From the NCBI RefSeq assembly GCF_043195125.1, contig NZ_JBAFWR010000002.1: DNA of 64,000 nucleotides. One strand, given 5' to 3'. Of this stretch, positions 28,833 through 37,638 are shown in pieces. Each line of letters opens with the position of its first letter. Within the stretch, counting starts at the first letter, position 1. A program made the position numbers and the translations under genes. Under the pieces are notes generated by a model. The model saw only the letters and a list, made by a program, of their open reading frames with translations. It did no database searches and was not told the DNA's origin. Source of the stretch: NCEH01 sp043195125 (lineage in GTDB: Bacteria; Pseudomonadota; Alphaproteobacteria; Rhizobiales; Xanthobacteraceae).

Positions 28833-29653
28833 GCCTGATCCCCGGTGCACGGGACGTGATCGCGAACGGCAGCCGGCGATGTGCGCTCCGCTGAGGACGC
28901 GCCCGCCATGCTCAGCCAACCCGACACATCCAGCCCCGTCAGTTCCGCAAATGCCTCGACCTCCGGCCGCAGAAGGCGGGACAGCAGCGCATGGTCGGCC
29001 TGCGTCGGATAACACGGCCACGCGCGTGCCGGCCGGACGCACGCGCGCTTGGGAGTCATGATCGGGAACGGGGCCAGCCCCAGGAAAGATGCGATCCGCG
29101 CCAGCGTCGCATGCTGATCATGCGCGAGATCCCGAGAGCGCAGGAACAGCAATTGTCCGGCCGGAAAAAGCGCCATCGCCCGACGCACCTGGCTCGCGTA
29201 GAAACCGCGCTCCACATAGCTGAACTGACGCAACGCCTCAGACACGGGCATCGACGGGATGCGCGCGCGTCCCTCGCGGATCGCGTCAGCGAACAGCATA
29301 TCCTCCTCCCCACGGGCATAGGCCATGCACCAATGGGACCAGGCGCGCTCGCAGGGATCGCGAAACAGGAAGATCAGCCGCGCCTTTGGATTGTAGGCCT
29401 GGATGCGCTCCATCGCCGGCGGCCAGAAGCTGTAGATGGGGGTCGCCTCGAACCGCTCGCGCCCGTCGTCCACGGGAAAGGCGGCTTCCAGCATGCCGTA
29501 ATCCGGGCGGTTCCAATCGATCGACTCGTTGTCGAAGAAATGAGGTTCCTTGTGGTACGGCGCAGCAAGATCGGGATGGGACCTCAGATATTCGAACAGG
29601 CTCGTCGTTCCGCCCTTTTGAACGCCGCACACGAATGTCGAAACCTGGGCCAC
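28811..29653 (-). CDS. Sulfotransferase family protein
   Basis: A 280-residue PAPS-dependent sulfotransferase of the heparan-sulfate/NodH-related type. The 5'-phosphosulfate loop is GVQKGGTTSLFEYL (about residues 10-23), the 3'-phosphate-binding motif is FLFRDPCERAWSHW (about 95-108), and a late SRDL segment matches the family. The acceptor may be a surface polysaccharide or lipid; nothing nearby identifies it. It is alone on the minus strand between a convergent GNAT gene and the DUF1345 gene, with a 181-base upstream gap that has no clear promoter. Confidence 0.85.
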   Translation of the reverse strand: MAQVSTFVCGVQKGGTTSLFEYLRSHPDLAAPYHKEPHFFDNESIDWNRPDYGMLEAAFPVDDGRERFEATPIYSFWPPAMERIQAYNPKARLIFLFRDPCERAWSHWCMAYARGEEDMLFADAIREGRARIPSMPVSEALRQFSYVERGFYASQVRRAMALFPAGQLLFLRSRDLAHDQHATLARIASFLGLAPFPIMTPKRACVRPARAWPCYPTQADHALLSRLLRPEVEAFAELTGLDVSGWLSMAGASSAERTSPAAVRDHVPCTGDQAQASCTQ

Positions 29654-29834
29654 CCCTCACCTCCCACCCCACAGCGCCGCTCGCGCATCGTGAACAGCCG
29701 GCCGGCGCGCTCGCTACATTCATACCGCAACGCACCGACGGCGCGCAGTATCGATGCGCACATTTAACAGATCAAGCGCAGTCGTCCCCTGAATTCTTGC
29801 AACTCCAGGATGCGCAGGAGACAGCCAAAGCGCC

Positions 29835-30569
29835 CTAGACGAGGCTCGCCGCCACGTTGACGCCAAGGGCGATGACGGCGGCGTTGAAGATGTACGAGGC
29901 GATCTGATGGCCCAGCACGAGCCGGCGCAGGCGCGGCGAGGGAATGGTGATGTCCGCGGTTTGCGAGGCGGTCCCGATATTGAAGGAAAAATAGAGCAGA
30001 TCCCAATAATTGGGCTGCGCATCACCGGGAAACACCAGCATGGGCGAGGCATCGGGGCGGGAGGAATAATATTCCCGCGAATAATGCAGGGCGTAGATGG
30101 TGTGAAGGAACAGCCAGGACAGCAATAAGGTCCCCACAGCCAAGCCGACGCGCAGCGGGGACGAGCTCCCATCCGTGCCGTGATGGCCGCTTTCCAGGAT
30201 GACCGCCGCCAAGCTGATACCGGCGCACAGGAGCGAGGCCACCAGAATCACCGGCCCGCCCTCGTCATCAATGCCGGCATGGATGCTCAGCATCCGCGCA
30301 TCCGTGCGCACCACCAGGACGCCCACCAGGATCAGCCAGACCAAAATGGCGATGTCCCACGAGAGCAGGGCGCGCGTGATGCCCTCTGCAATCCCGGTCA
30401 AGCTCATCATCGCGAATGCGGCCAACCCGAGCAGGACGGCAATGAACAGGCGCACGTGCAGCCGCACCACGCGATGGCCGACCCACAGACGGGCGATCTC
30501 CGCCGCGTGCCGCTGCGCCTCCAGTTGCTCCTTGGCGGCACGGTTCGAACGTTTGGCCTGTGTCATCAT
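29835..30569 (-). CDS. DUF1345 domain membrane protein
   Basis: A 244-residue inner-membrane protein with about five to six helices. The family signature is visible: LHYSREYYSS in the middle and YFSFNIGTASQTADI before the last helices. A basic N-terminus (residues 1-40) precedes the first helix. Function unknown. Two adjacent ATGs (30569 and 30566) are possible starts. Divergent from an HdeD-like gene 134 bases away; both are small stress-type membrane proteins, which may mean shared control but no operator is visible. Confidence 0.85.
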   Translation of the reverse strand: MMTQAKRSNRAAKEQLEAQRHAAEIARLWVGHRVVRLHVRLFIAVLLGLAAFAMMSLTGIAEGITRALLSWDIAILVWLILVGVLVVRTDARMLSIHAGIDDEGGPVILVASLLCAGISLAAVILESGHHGTDGSSSPLRVGLAVGTLLLSWLFLHTIYALHYSREYYSSRPDASPMLVFPGDAQPNYWDLLYFSFNIGTASQTADITIPSPRLRRLVLGHQIASYIFNAAVIALGVNVAASLV

Positions 30570-30703
30570 CGATTTCCGACCTGCGGCGAATCGCACCGCG
30601 AAATATGCGCTGCCCCTGCACGATCCCGTTGCGTCTTAGCATTGCGCGGACGGTGCGGATATGATCGCCTGCGGACGGCTTTACGCTGCCGGAGCACCCG
30701 ATC

Positions 30704-31273
30704 ATGCCCACCAGTCTTCCCTCCCCCACCGCCAAGCTTCACATCACGGAAATCCGGGCCAGCTGGGGCTGGTTCGTTGCTCTTGGAATCGCTTTCGTGG
30801 TGCTCGGCTTCATCGCGCTCGCGCATCTGCTCACCTCCACCCTCGTCACCGCGCTCTATGTCGGTGCCTTGGTGATGGTCGCGGGCATCGTGGAGATCCT
30901 TCACGCCTTCCGCGTTCAGAGCTGGGGCCGGTTCCTGTTCTGGCTGCTGGGCGGCGTGCTGTATGTGATCGCGGGCGGCCTCATCATGTACCAGCCGCTT
31001 CTGGCGGCCGGCGTCATCACCTTGATGATCGGCGTGTCGCTCGTGGTGGGTGGCGGGTTCCGCATCTTCGCTGCCATCGGCGCGCGTCCCGCAGCGGGCT
31101 GGGGATTCCTCGCATTGTCGGGGGTGATCACCTTCCTTTTGGGCGTGATCATCATTGCGGGCTGGCCCGTGAATTCGGTATTCCTGCTCGGCCTGTTCCT
31201 GGGCATCGACCTGATCGTGAACGGCGTCACCACCGCCATGTTCGGGTTCGCGCTGCGCCAGAAGGCGCAGTAG
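30704..31273 (+). CDS. HdeD family (DUF308) acid-resistance membrane protein
   Basis: A 189-residue protein with six short hydrophobic helices in three pairs, the DUF308 repeat layout of HdeD (WGWFVALGIAFVVLGFIAL, GVLYVIAGGLIMYQPLLA, and a last pair with VNGVTTAMFGFALR). HdeD of E. coli contributes to acid resistance at high cell density; this role is not testable from sequence. It ends 22 bases before an SGNH hydrolase gene on the same strand, so the two may be co-expressed. Confidence 0.88.
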   Translation: MPTSLPSPTAKLHITEIRASWGWFVALGIAFVVLGFIALAHLLTSTLVTALYVGALVMVAGIVEILHAFRVQSWGRFLFWLLGGVLYVIAGGLIMYQPLLAAGVITLMIGVSLVVGGGFRIFAAIGARPAAGWGFLALSGVITFLLGVIIIAGWPVNSVFLLGLFLGIDLIVNGVTTAMFGFALRQKAQ

Positions 31274-31295
31274 AACATCATTGGAGGAAACCGGC

Positions 31296-32105
31296 ATGGC
31301 CGCCTCGTTTTCCAGCATCGCGGCACGCGTGTGCGGCGCTGCGTTGCTGGGCGTGTTCGCCGGCTCCGCCATGGCACAGACGACCGCCTGCCCGGCTCAA
31401 CCGCCGCAGGCGGCGTTGAGCGTGCCGCGGGCGGCCGAAACTTTGGCGCGGACAAAGGCGATCACCATCGTGGCGATCGGCTCCTCCTCCACCACCGGCG
31501 TCGGTGCCTCGGATCCCTCCCGCACCTATCCGGCGGTGCTCGAGGCGCAGCTGCAGGCGCGTTTCCCCGGCACCCAGATCAAGGTCGTCAACAAGGGCGG
31601 CAATGCGGAGGACGTGCCGGAGAATCTCGCCCGCTTCGACCGCGACGTCGGCGCATTGAAGCCCGATGTGGTGCTCTGGCAGGTCGGCACCAATTATGTG
31701 CTGCGCAGCTTCGGCCTGGGCAATTTCGGCGACCAGCTGCGCACCGGCATCGCCCGCATCCGCGCTTATGGCGCCGACCCGGTGCTGATCGATCTGCAAT
31801 ATTCGCCCTGGGTGAATATCGACGCCGACACCGGGCCGATGCTGAAGCTGATCGCCGACGTGGGACAGCAGGAGAATGTGCCCGTCATCGCCCGCTACGC
31901 CATGATGAAGCGCTGGAAGGAACGCGACGGCATCCCGCTCTCGCAGATGATCATCCTTGACGGTCTGCACCTGACGGACTGGAGCTACAATTGCTTCGCG
32001 CAATCGGTGGCCGTGCGGCTGTCGGCCGGCTTGGCCCAGGCGCCCCGCGCCGCTAAGCCGGGAACGGCCACGCCCCCCGCGCCTTCCGCCCCCGCCATGC
32101 GCTGA
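31296..32105 (+). CDS. Exported SGNH/GDSL-family hydrolase
   Basis: A 269-residue protein with a signal peptide (cleavage near GSAMAQT, about residue 28). SGNH blocks are present: the nucleophile Ser in GSSSTTG (about residues 67-73), GxND-like WQVGTNYVL, and the catalytic DGLHLTDW near the C-terminus. It probably removes acyl groups from a periplasmic or secreted glycan or lipid. The ATG at 31296 has a strong GGAGG 8-10 bases upstream. The last 30 residues are a Pro/Ala-rich tail. Confidence 0.85.
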   Translation: MAASFSSIAARVCGAALLGVFAGSAMAQTTACPAQPPQAALSVPRAAETLARTKAITIVAIGSSSTTGVGASDPSRTYPAVLEAQLQARFPGTQIKVVNKGGNAEDVPENLARFDRDVGALKPDVVLWQVGTNYVLRSFGLGNFGDQLRTGIARIRAYGADPVLIDLQYSPWVNIDADTGPMLKLIADVGQQENVPVIARYAMMKRWKERDGIPLSQMIILDGLHLTDWSYNCFAQSVAVRLSAGLAQAPRAAKPGTATPPAPSAPAMR

Positions 32106-32154
32106 TCGGCGTACCGCCTTACTCCCCGGCCCGCACGATGGGCCGGGCGCAGGA

Positions 32155-32775
32155 TCAGACGATCAGATCACGATGCTCTTCCACGGTGGCGTCGGGCGCC
32201 AGCCGGTAGACGATGGGCGCGCCGGTGGCGAGTTCCCGCTTCATGATGCTCTCGGGGGTGTGCCGCTCCAGCACCATCACCAGCGCCCGCAGGGAATTGC
32301 CGTGGGCCGCCACCAGGGTGCGCCGGCCGCGAAGTACGCTCGGCAGGATTTCCTGCACGTAATAAGGCAGCGTCCGTGCCACCGTGTCGCGCAAGCTCTC
32401 GCCGCCGGGCGGGGGAATGTCGTAGGAGCGGCGCCAGATGTGCACCTGCTCGTCGCCCCAGCGCTGGCGCGCCTCGTCCTTGTTGAGACCCGAGAGATCG
32501 CCGTAATCGCGTTCGTTCAAAGCCTGGTCGGCGATGGTCTCGATCCCCGCAAGACCCATCTCCTCCAGCACGAGGGAACAGGTGCGCTGGGCGCGGCCGA
32601 GAGCGGACGTGTAAGCCAAGTCGAAGCTCAACCCTTCCGCGGCAAGCAGGCTGCCGGCGCGCTGCGCCTCCGCGACCCCCTTCTCCGTCAGGCCCGGATC
32701 GCGCCAGCCGGTGAACAGGTTCTTGAGGTTCCACTCGCTCTGCCCGTGACGGACGAGGACGAGAAGCCGTTCCAT
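32155..32775 (-). CDS. gpmA: 2,3-bisphosphoglycerate-dependent phosphoglycerate mutase
   Basis: Interconverts 3- and 2-phosphoglycerate in glycolysis/gluconeogenesis through a phosphohistidine. The catalytic VRHGQSEWN (His about residue 10), the NERDYGDLSG acid region, GGESLRDT and the second histidine in AAHGNSLRAL are all intact. At 206 residues it is the short alphaproteobacterial form. Followed upstream by dapB on the same strand after 131 bases. Confidence 0.96.
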   Translation of the reverse strand: MERLLVLVRHGQSEWNLKNLFTGWRDPGLTEKGVAEAQRAGSLLAAEGLSFDLAYTSALGRAQRTCSLVLEEMGLAGIETIADQALNERDYGDLSGLNKDEARQRWGDEQVHIWRRSYDIPPPGGESLRDTVARTLPYYVQEILPSVLRGRRTLVAAHGNSLRALVMVLERHTPESIMKRELATGAPIVYRLAPDATVEEHRDLIV

Positions 32776-32906
32776 GGACGCATTCCTTGAACGAGGAGCT
32801 TCGGCTGGGCCTTGAGGGAAGGCCGCCGCAGGGCGGATTGATGTGTCGGCGCGACTGATAGCACGTCCGAGCCGGAAATTTCAAAAGCCATAGCGCCCCT
32901 GAGGGG

Positions 32907-33722
32907 TCAGAAATCCGAAAGGCCGAGCACGTCTGCCATGTCGTAAAGGCCGGGCTCGCGCCCCTTGGTCCAGCGCGCGGCGGTCAGCGCGCCGTGGGAA
33001 AAGATCGAACGGTCCTCGGCCTTGTGCACCAACTCGATGCGCTCGGCCGGGCCGGCGAAAATCACCTGATGCTCGCCGATGACCGAGCCGCCGCGCAGGC
33101 TGGCGAAGCCGATGGCGCCCGGCCGGCGCGGACCCGTGACGCCATCGCGGCCGCGCACCCCATAGTCGTCAAGGTCCACATTGCGGCCCGCGGCCGCCGC
33201 CTCGCCCAGCAGCAACGCGGTGCCGGAAGGGGCATCCACCTTGCGGGCGTGATGCATCTCAACGATCTCGATGTCGAATTCCTGCCCCAGCGTCGCCGCC
33301 ACGCGCTTGGTCAGCGCCGCCAGCAGGGTCACGCCAAGGCTCATGTTGCCCGAGCGGACGATCGCCGTGCGCCGCGCGGCCGCCGCGATGGTGGAGAGAT
33401 CGGCGGAGGAAAAGCCGGTGGTGCCGATCACGTGGGCGATGCCGGCTTCCGCCAGCGTCTCGGCCAGCCGCACCGAGGCCGACGGTGTGGTGAAATCGAT
33501 CACCACGTCCGCGCCGTTGAGCACGCGGGACACATCGTTGCGCACCGTCACGCCCGAAACGCCGATGCCGGCCAGCAGGCCCGCATCCTCGCCGAGATGG
33601 GGACTATCGGCATGCTCCAGCGCGCCGACCAGTGCGAACCCCTCGGTTTCGAGCACCGCGCGCAGGAGCGTGCGCCCCATGCGACCGCTGGCCCCGGTGA
33701 TGACGACACGCAGATCCGACAC
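32907..33722 (-). CDS. dapB: 4-hydroxy-tetrahydrodipicolinate reductase
   Basis: Reduces 4-hydroxy-tetrahydrodipicolinate in the lysine and meso-diaminopimelate pathway. The NAD(P)-binding GASGRMG (about residues 9-15), GTTGFS, and the substrate signature HHARKVDAPSGTAL are all present in a normal 271-residue protein. The start is GTG at 33722 with a GGGGGAG ribosome site nine bases before it. Confidence 0.97.
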   Translation of the reverse strand: MSDLRVVITGASGRMGRTLLRAVLETEGFALVGALEHADSPHLGEDAGLLAGIGVSGVTVRNDVSRVLNGADVVIDFTTPSASVRLAETLAEAGIAHVIGTTGFSSADLSTIAAAARRTAIVRSGNMSLGVTLLAALTKRVAATLGQEFDIEIVEMHHARKVDAPSGTALLLGEAAAAGRNVDLDDYGVRGRDGVTGPRRPGAIGFASLRGGSVIGEHQVIFAGPAERIELVHKAEDRSIFSHGALTAARWTKGREPGLYDMADVLGLSDF

Positions 33723-33760
33723 TTGGCTTTGCTCCCCCCGGGGATCCGGGCTTATTTGTC

Positions 33761-34378
33761 TTAGGCAGGCTGCGGGCCGGAATAGCCGGGCGCGATGATG
33801 AGATCCACCTCGGCTGCACCTTCGCGCAGCAGGACGGCCTTTTGATACTCATCTGATTCGTAGCAGGCGAGTGCGGTCGGCACATCATCGAAGGCCAGCA
33901 GCACGGTGCGCTGGCGGCCGATGCCTTCCAGCAATTCCTGACGCCCGCCCCGCACCAGGAAACGCGGCTTGAACCCCGCCGTGCCGCCCGCCGCCGCATA
34001 GGCGCGGTACCCTTCCTGGTCGATAATATCGAGGCCCATGACCCAATAGCCCGCGGGCGTTGCCGCCGAGGACGGCGCCTCGACGGGAGGCTCGACGCCT
34101 TCCACGATCATCACGTCGGCAATGGAATAGGGCTGGCGCAGCGCAAGCGCCGCCTGATACTCGGGAGAGAAATAACAGGCGCGGGCGGCTTCGAAGCTCT
34201 CGAACTCGATCACCACATTGCGGCCGCGCGAAATGCCTTCCATCGCGTGGATTTCGCCGCCGCGCACCAGAAAGTGCGCCTTGTGGGCAGCGAAGGGTTC
34301 GGCATTCGCCTTGGCGTATTCCGCGTATCCTACCGGGTTGACCACATCGACACGCGCGATCCAATAGCCCTTGGCCAT
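33761..34378 (-). CDS. Protein with two tandem DUF1330 domains
   Basis: A 205-residue protein made of two copies of a roughly 95-residue dimeric alpha/beta-barrel (DUF1330) fold. The N-terminal copy has KGYWIARVDVVNPVGYAEYA and HFLVRGGEIHAMEGI; the C-terminal copy has AGYWVMGLDIIDQEGYRAYA and RFLVRGGRQELLEGI. Between them is a Pro/Ala linker. Single DUF1330 proteins normally form dimers, so this looks like an intramolecular dimer. Function unknown. The ATG at 34378 fits the domain start. Confidence 0.87.
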   Translation of the reverse strand: MAKGYWIARVDVVNPVGYAEYAKANAEPFAAHKAHFLVRGGEIHAMEGISRGRNVVIEFESFEAARACYFSPEYQAALALRQPYSIADVMIVEGVEPPVEAPSSAATPAGYWVMGLDIIDQEGYRAYAAAGGTAGFKPRFLVRGGRQELLEGIGRQRTVLLAFDDVPTALACYESDEYQKAVLLREGAAEVDLIIAPGYSGPQPA

Positions 34379-34459
34379 CTCGTTCCGCCCCTTCGTCCCG
34401 CCACTCAAGCGCTTTCGCGCCGGCGACCATCCCACAACAGCGCCCCCATCGTCGAGGGA

Positions 34460-35185
34460 TCAGGCGCCGGAGATTTCCTTCAATATGGCCTGCGCCGCCG
34501 CGACGGGATCCGGCGCGGCGATGATCGGGCGGCCGACCACGATCTTGTTCGCGCCCGCCGCGATGGCAGCGGCCGGTGTCGCGATCCGCTTCTGGTCGCC
34601 CACCTCGGAGCCGCTCGGGCGCACGCCCGGCGTCACCACAAGGCCGTCGGGCCCAAGGATGCCGCGCACGGTCGCCGCGTCGGTCGGCGCGCAGATGACG
34701 CCGGCAATCCCAGCCTCGCGCGCCTGGCGGGCGCGCAGGCGAACCGTCTCGCCGACGCCGCTTCCATACCCGGCCGCCGCAAGATCGGCGTCGTCATAGG
34801 AGGTGAGCACCGTGACGCCGAGCACCTTCAGCTCACTGCCCTTGGCGCCACGGGCAGCCGCGGCGAGCGTCTGGGGATAGGCATGAACGGTCAATAGCGT
34901 GACCCCGCGCGCGGCAGCGGCGGCAGTGGCGCGCTCCACCGTGTGGTCGATGTCGTGGAGCTTGAGATCCAAGAACACCTTCTTGCCCGCGGAGATCAGG
35001 TCGCTCGCGAGATCGAGGCCACCGGAGATCGTGAGTTCCAGGCCGATCTTGTAGAAGCTGACGGCATCACCCAATTGCCACACCAGCGCTTCCGCCGCGG
35101 CAACATTCGGGAAATCGAGAGCGACGATAAGCTTGTCGCGCGCCGTCTCGGACGGGGTTGCGGATGTCGCGGGGCCAGATGTCAT
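34460..35185 (-). CDS. pyrF: Orotidine 5'-phosphate decarboxylase
   Basis: Decarboxylates OMP to UMP, last step of de novo pyrimidine synthesis. The catalytic DLKLHDI motif (about residues 71-77), the N-terminal IVALDFPN and the phosphate-binding VGRPII near the C-terminus are clear. From ATG 35185 it is 241 residues. The start overlaps the stop of the upstream phosphatase-like gene (ATGA), so three genes (methyltransferase, phosphatase-like, pyrF) are linked by start/stop overlaps. Confidence 0.96.
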   Translation of the reverse strand: MTSGPATSATPSETARDKLIVALDFPNVAAAEALVWQLGDAVSFYKIGLELTISGGLDLASDLISAGKKVFLDLKLHDIDHTVERATAAAAARGVTLLTVHAYPQTLAAAARGAKGSELKVLGVTVLTSYDDADLAAAGYGSGVGETVRLRARQAREAGIAGVICAPTDAATVRGILGPDGLVVTPGVRPSGSEVGDQKRIATPAAAIAAGANKIVVGRPIIAAPDPVAAAQAILKEISGA

Positions 35186-35763
35186 GGGGTGAGGGCCTCC
35201 TCCATGGCGCGCCAGCGATCGGGCGTGCGATCCAGCGCGGATTGGAACCAGCAACCTCCGCCGACGGGCGGCTGGTCATGCGCCCGCGAGATCGGATAGC
35301 CCGCGAGATGGCATAAAAGCAATGTCCCGACGCCGCCATGACCGACGAAGATCGGCGGCGTCTGCGGAGCGTCGGCGAGCGCTGCCGTCACCTCCCGCAC
35401 GATGCGGGCCTGGGCGTCGGCAGCGCGCTCCCAGCCACGCACGCTCTCCTGCGGGTGGGCGAAGAAAAGATTGGCCACCGCCTGGAATTCCGCTTCGGCC
35501 AGATACCCCGTGGAGGAGCGATCATTCTCGTGCATGGCGGGGCGCACCTCCACCGGCAGGCGCAGCGCCTCGGCCAGAAGGGCAGCAGTCTCCTTCGCCT
35601 TCACCTCGTCGCTCGAAACGATGCGGCCGAAGGCCAGCAGCGCCGGATCACGGGCGAAGGCGCGAGTGCGGGCGATCCCGATGTCAGAAAGCCCCCACAG
35701 CGGAACCGGGAGGTCCGCATCCACCTTCACCTGCGGATGGCTGACATAAAGAAAGGGCGTCAC
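35182..35763 (-). CDS. Histidine-phosphatase-fold protein with altered RHG motif
   Basis: A 193-residue protein with the histidine phosphatase fold: a catalytic-type His at about residue 9 in YVSHPQV, an acidic segment in MHENDRSS, and the second His in FVGHGGVGTLLL. The usual Arg of the RHG motif is Ser here (SHP), a variant I recall from other alphaproteobacteria. Whether it is a phosphatase is unknown. The start is GTG 35763, overlapping the stop of the upstream methyltransferase gene (GTGA); a longer frame upstream lies inside that gene. Confidence 0.8.
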   Translation of the reverse strand: MTPFLYVSHPQVKVDADLPVPLWGLSDIGIARTRAFARDPALLAFGRIVSSDEVKAKETAALLAEALRLPVEVRPAMHENDRSSTGYLAEAEFQAVANLFFAHPQESVRGWERAADAQARIVREVTAALADAPQTPPIFVGHGGVGTLLLCHLAGYPISRAHDQPPVGGGCWFQSALDRTPDRWRAMEEALTP

Positions 35764-36362
35764 GGCCGCCGATAGGCCCACACGCGGGCGGGGGGCAAGT
35801 TCAGCCACACGCGGGGCGAGCGCTCGCCATTGATGCGCCCATTCTTGAGGGGCACGGGCGAGACCACCGCATAGGTGAACTGAACAAACGGCGCGCCACC
35901 GACGCACAGGTCGAATGCCTCGTTCACCATCCGGTCGCGATCCTCCGGCGAGCGGGTGAACAGCGGCAGCGAGGAGATGGTGCCGACCGCCGGGCCGGGC
36001 AGCAGCCCGTTCAGCGTCTTACGCATTTCGTAGGCGTCGCCCTGAATCACGGTGACACCGGGATAACGACGGCGCAGAAGAGCGCAGAATTCCGGGTTAT
36101 ATTCGATGAGAAACAGACGTTCGGGCGCGAATCCCCGCGACAGCAGCGCCCGCGTCACCGGCCCCGTGCCAGGTCCAAGCTCGATCACCGGGCCTGGAAC
36201 AGCCGGGTCCAGGTAGTTCGCCATCATCCGGGCAAGCGCCTTGCCGGAAGGCGAAACCGCGCCCGTTTTCAGCGGATTTTGGAACCAGGACTGGAGGAAC
36301 CGCAGTTCATCGTTCATGCGGGGTTTGCGCAACTCGCCGCCATGGTTTTGGGACTGCAGCAT
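35760..36362 (-). CDS. Class I SAM methyltransferase, PmtA-like (phospholipid N-methyltransferase type)
   Basis: A 200-residue methyltransferase with the SAM motif IELGPGTGPVTRALL and the short N-terminus FLQSWFQNPLKTGAVSPSG, resembling Sinorhizobium/Rhodobacter-type PmtA that methylates phosphatidylethanolamine. That substrate is a family-based suggestion; related proteins are also annotated as rRNA methyltransferase-like. Two ATGs are possible (36362, with GGAG upstream, and 36317). First of three overlapping genes ending with pyrF. Confidence 0.78.
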   Translation of the reverse strand: MLQSQNHGGELRKPRMNDELRFLQSWFQNPLKTGAVSPSGKALARMMANYLDPAVPGPVIELGPGTGPVTRALLSRGFAPERLFLIEYNPEFCALLRRRYPGVTVIQGDAYEMRKTLNGLLPGPAVGTISSLPLFTRSPEDRDRMVNEAFDLCVGGAPFVQFTYAVVSPVPLKNGRINGERSPRVWLNLPPARVWAYRRP

Positions 36363-36491
36363 TCGCGGGCTCCGCGCCTGGACCAGATAAGGCTTCGGAG
36401 ACCGCGATTAGACGGGAAAAGAGTTCGGGTCAAGGCAAGGCGCGACGACTGAAATGGTATTCTAATAACGTCACGCCCTGCCGCCGTTACG

Positions 36492-37373
36492 TCAGATCTT
36501 CAGGAATGAGGTCAATTCCGAGCGGAATTCGGGCTCTATATCAGGACGCATGAGCGCGTAAGCGACATTGGCCATCAAGAACCCGATCTTGGAGCCGCAA
36601 TCATAAACCGCGCCATCGAAGGTCACGGCGAAGAAACGCTCCCGCTCCATCAGCTTCAGCATCGAATCGGTGAGCTGAATTTCACCGCCCGCACCCTGTC
36701 CCTGCTTGGCGAGCAGATCGAAGATCGTCGGCTGCAAAATATAACGCCCGGAAATGGCAAGGTTGGTCGGCGCCGTGCCGCGGGCGGGTTTTTCCACCAT
36801 TTGCGTAATTTCAGGAACGAACCCCGGGGCAGAGGAGGTGCCGACGATGCCGTATTGATGGGTCTGATCGTCCGGCACTTCATAGACCGAAATGACATTT
36901 CCGCCGGTGTGCTCGTAGGCTTCGACCATCTTACCGAGGCAGCCCTTGCCGTTCTTGGGCAGGTGCAGCATGTCCGGCAGCAGCAGCGCGAACGGCTCGT
37001 CACCGATCAGATCGCGCGCACACCACACCGCATGCCCGAGCCCGAGCGGCAGTTGCTGGCGCGTAAAGGAGGTGGTGCCCGCCTTCGGCGTGTCGCGGTC
37101 GAGCTGCTCCAGTTCCGCCGTCTTGCCGCGATCGACGAGCGTCTTTTCGAGCTCGAACTGACGGTCGAAATGATCTTCGATGACCGCCTTGTTGCGGCCC
37201 GTGACGAAAACGATGTGCTCGATGCCGGCGGCACGTGCCTCGTCCACGACGTGCTGAACGACCGGCCGGTCAACCACGGTCAGCATTTCCTTAGGAACCG
37301 CCTTGGTGGCGGGCAGGAAGCGCGTACCGAGGCCGGCAACCGGCAGGATGGCTTTCCGCAGAGGCTTCGGCAT
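36492..37373 (-). CDS. galU: UTP-glucose-1-phosphate uridylyltransferase
   Basis: Makes UDP-glucose for polysaccharides and LPS. The nucleotide-binding GLGTRFLPATKAVPKEML (about residues 13-30), VEKP segment and GGEIQLTDS motif are diagnostic. From ATG 37373 it is 293 residues, a normal size. Divergent from galE across a 265-base gap, so UDP-glucose synthesis and epimerisation are side by side. Confidence 0.97.
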   Translation of the reverse strand: MPKPLRKAILPVAGLGTRFLPATKAVPKEMLTVVDRPVVQHVVDEARAAGIEHIVFVTGRNKAVIEDHFDRQFELEKTLVDRGKTAELEQLDRDTPKAGTTSFTRQQLPLGLGHAVWCARDLIGDEPFALLLPDMLHLPKNGKGCLGKMVEAYEHTGGNVISVYEVPDDQTHQYGIVGTSSAPGFVPEITQMVEKPARGTAPTNLAISGRYILQPTIFDLLAKQGQGAGGEIQLTDSMLKLMERERFFAVTFDGAVYDCGSKIGFLMANVAYALMRPDIEPEFRSELTSFLKI

Positions 37374-37638
37374 GGAATGAGCACCATTCAGTTTCGGGAG
37401 ACAAGGGCTTCTAGCACGTGGGTCCAGCGTCCGGCAAAGCACTCGATCGTCGTATTGCTAACGGCTGCCGCAGTCTGACGCATCGCGCGATTGCCTTTGA
37501 CGTTGCTGTGTCCGTGGAGGTAACGCATCCGCATCGAAATGGTTCGCGACAGGTGGACCGAAGCGATGAATGCACCGCACAATAGCCGCGCGATTTCAGA
37601 CGGCCCAGAGAGGCTGGCGCGGGCAGAGGGATGAGGAC

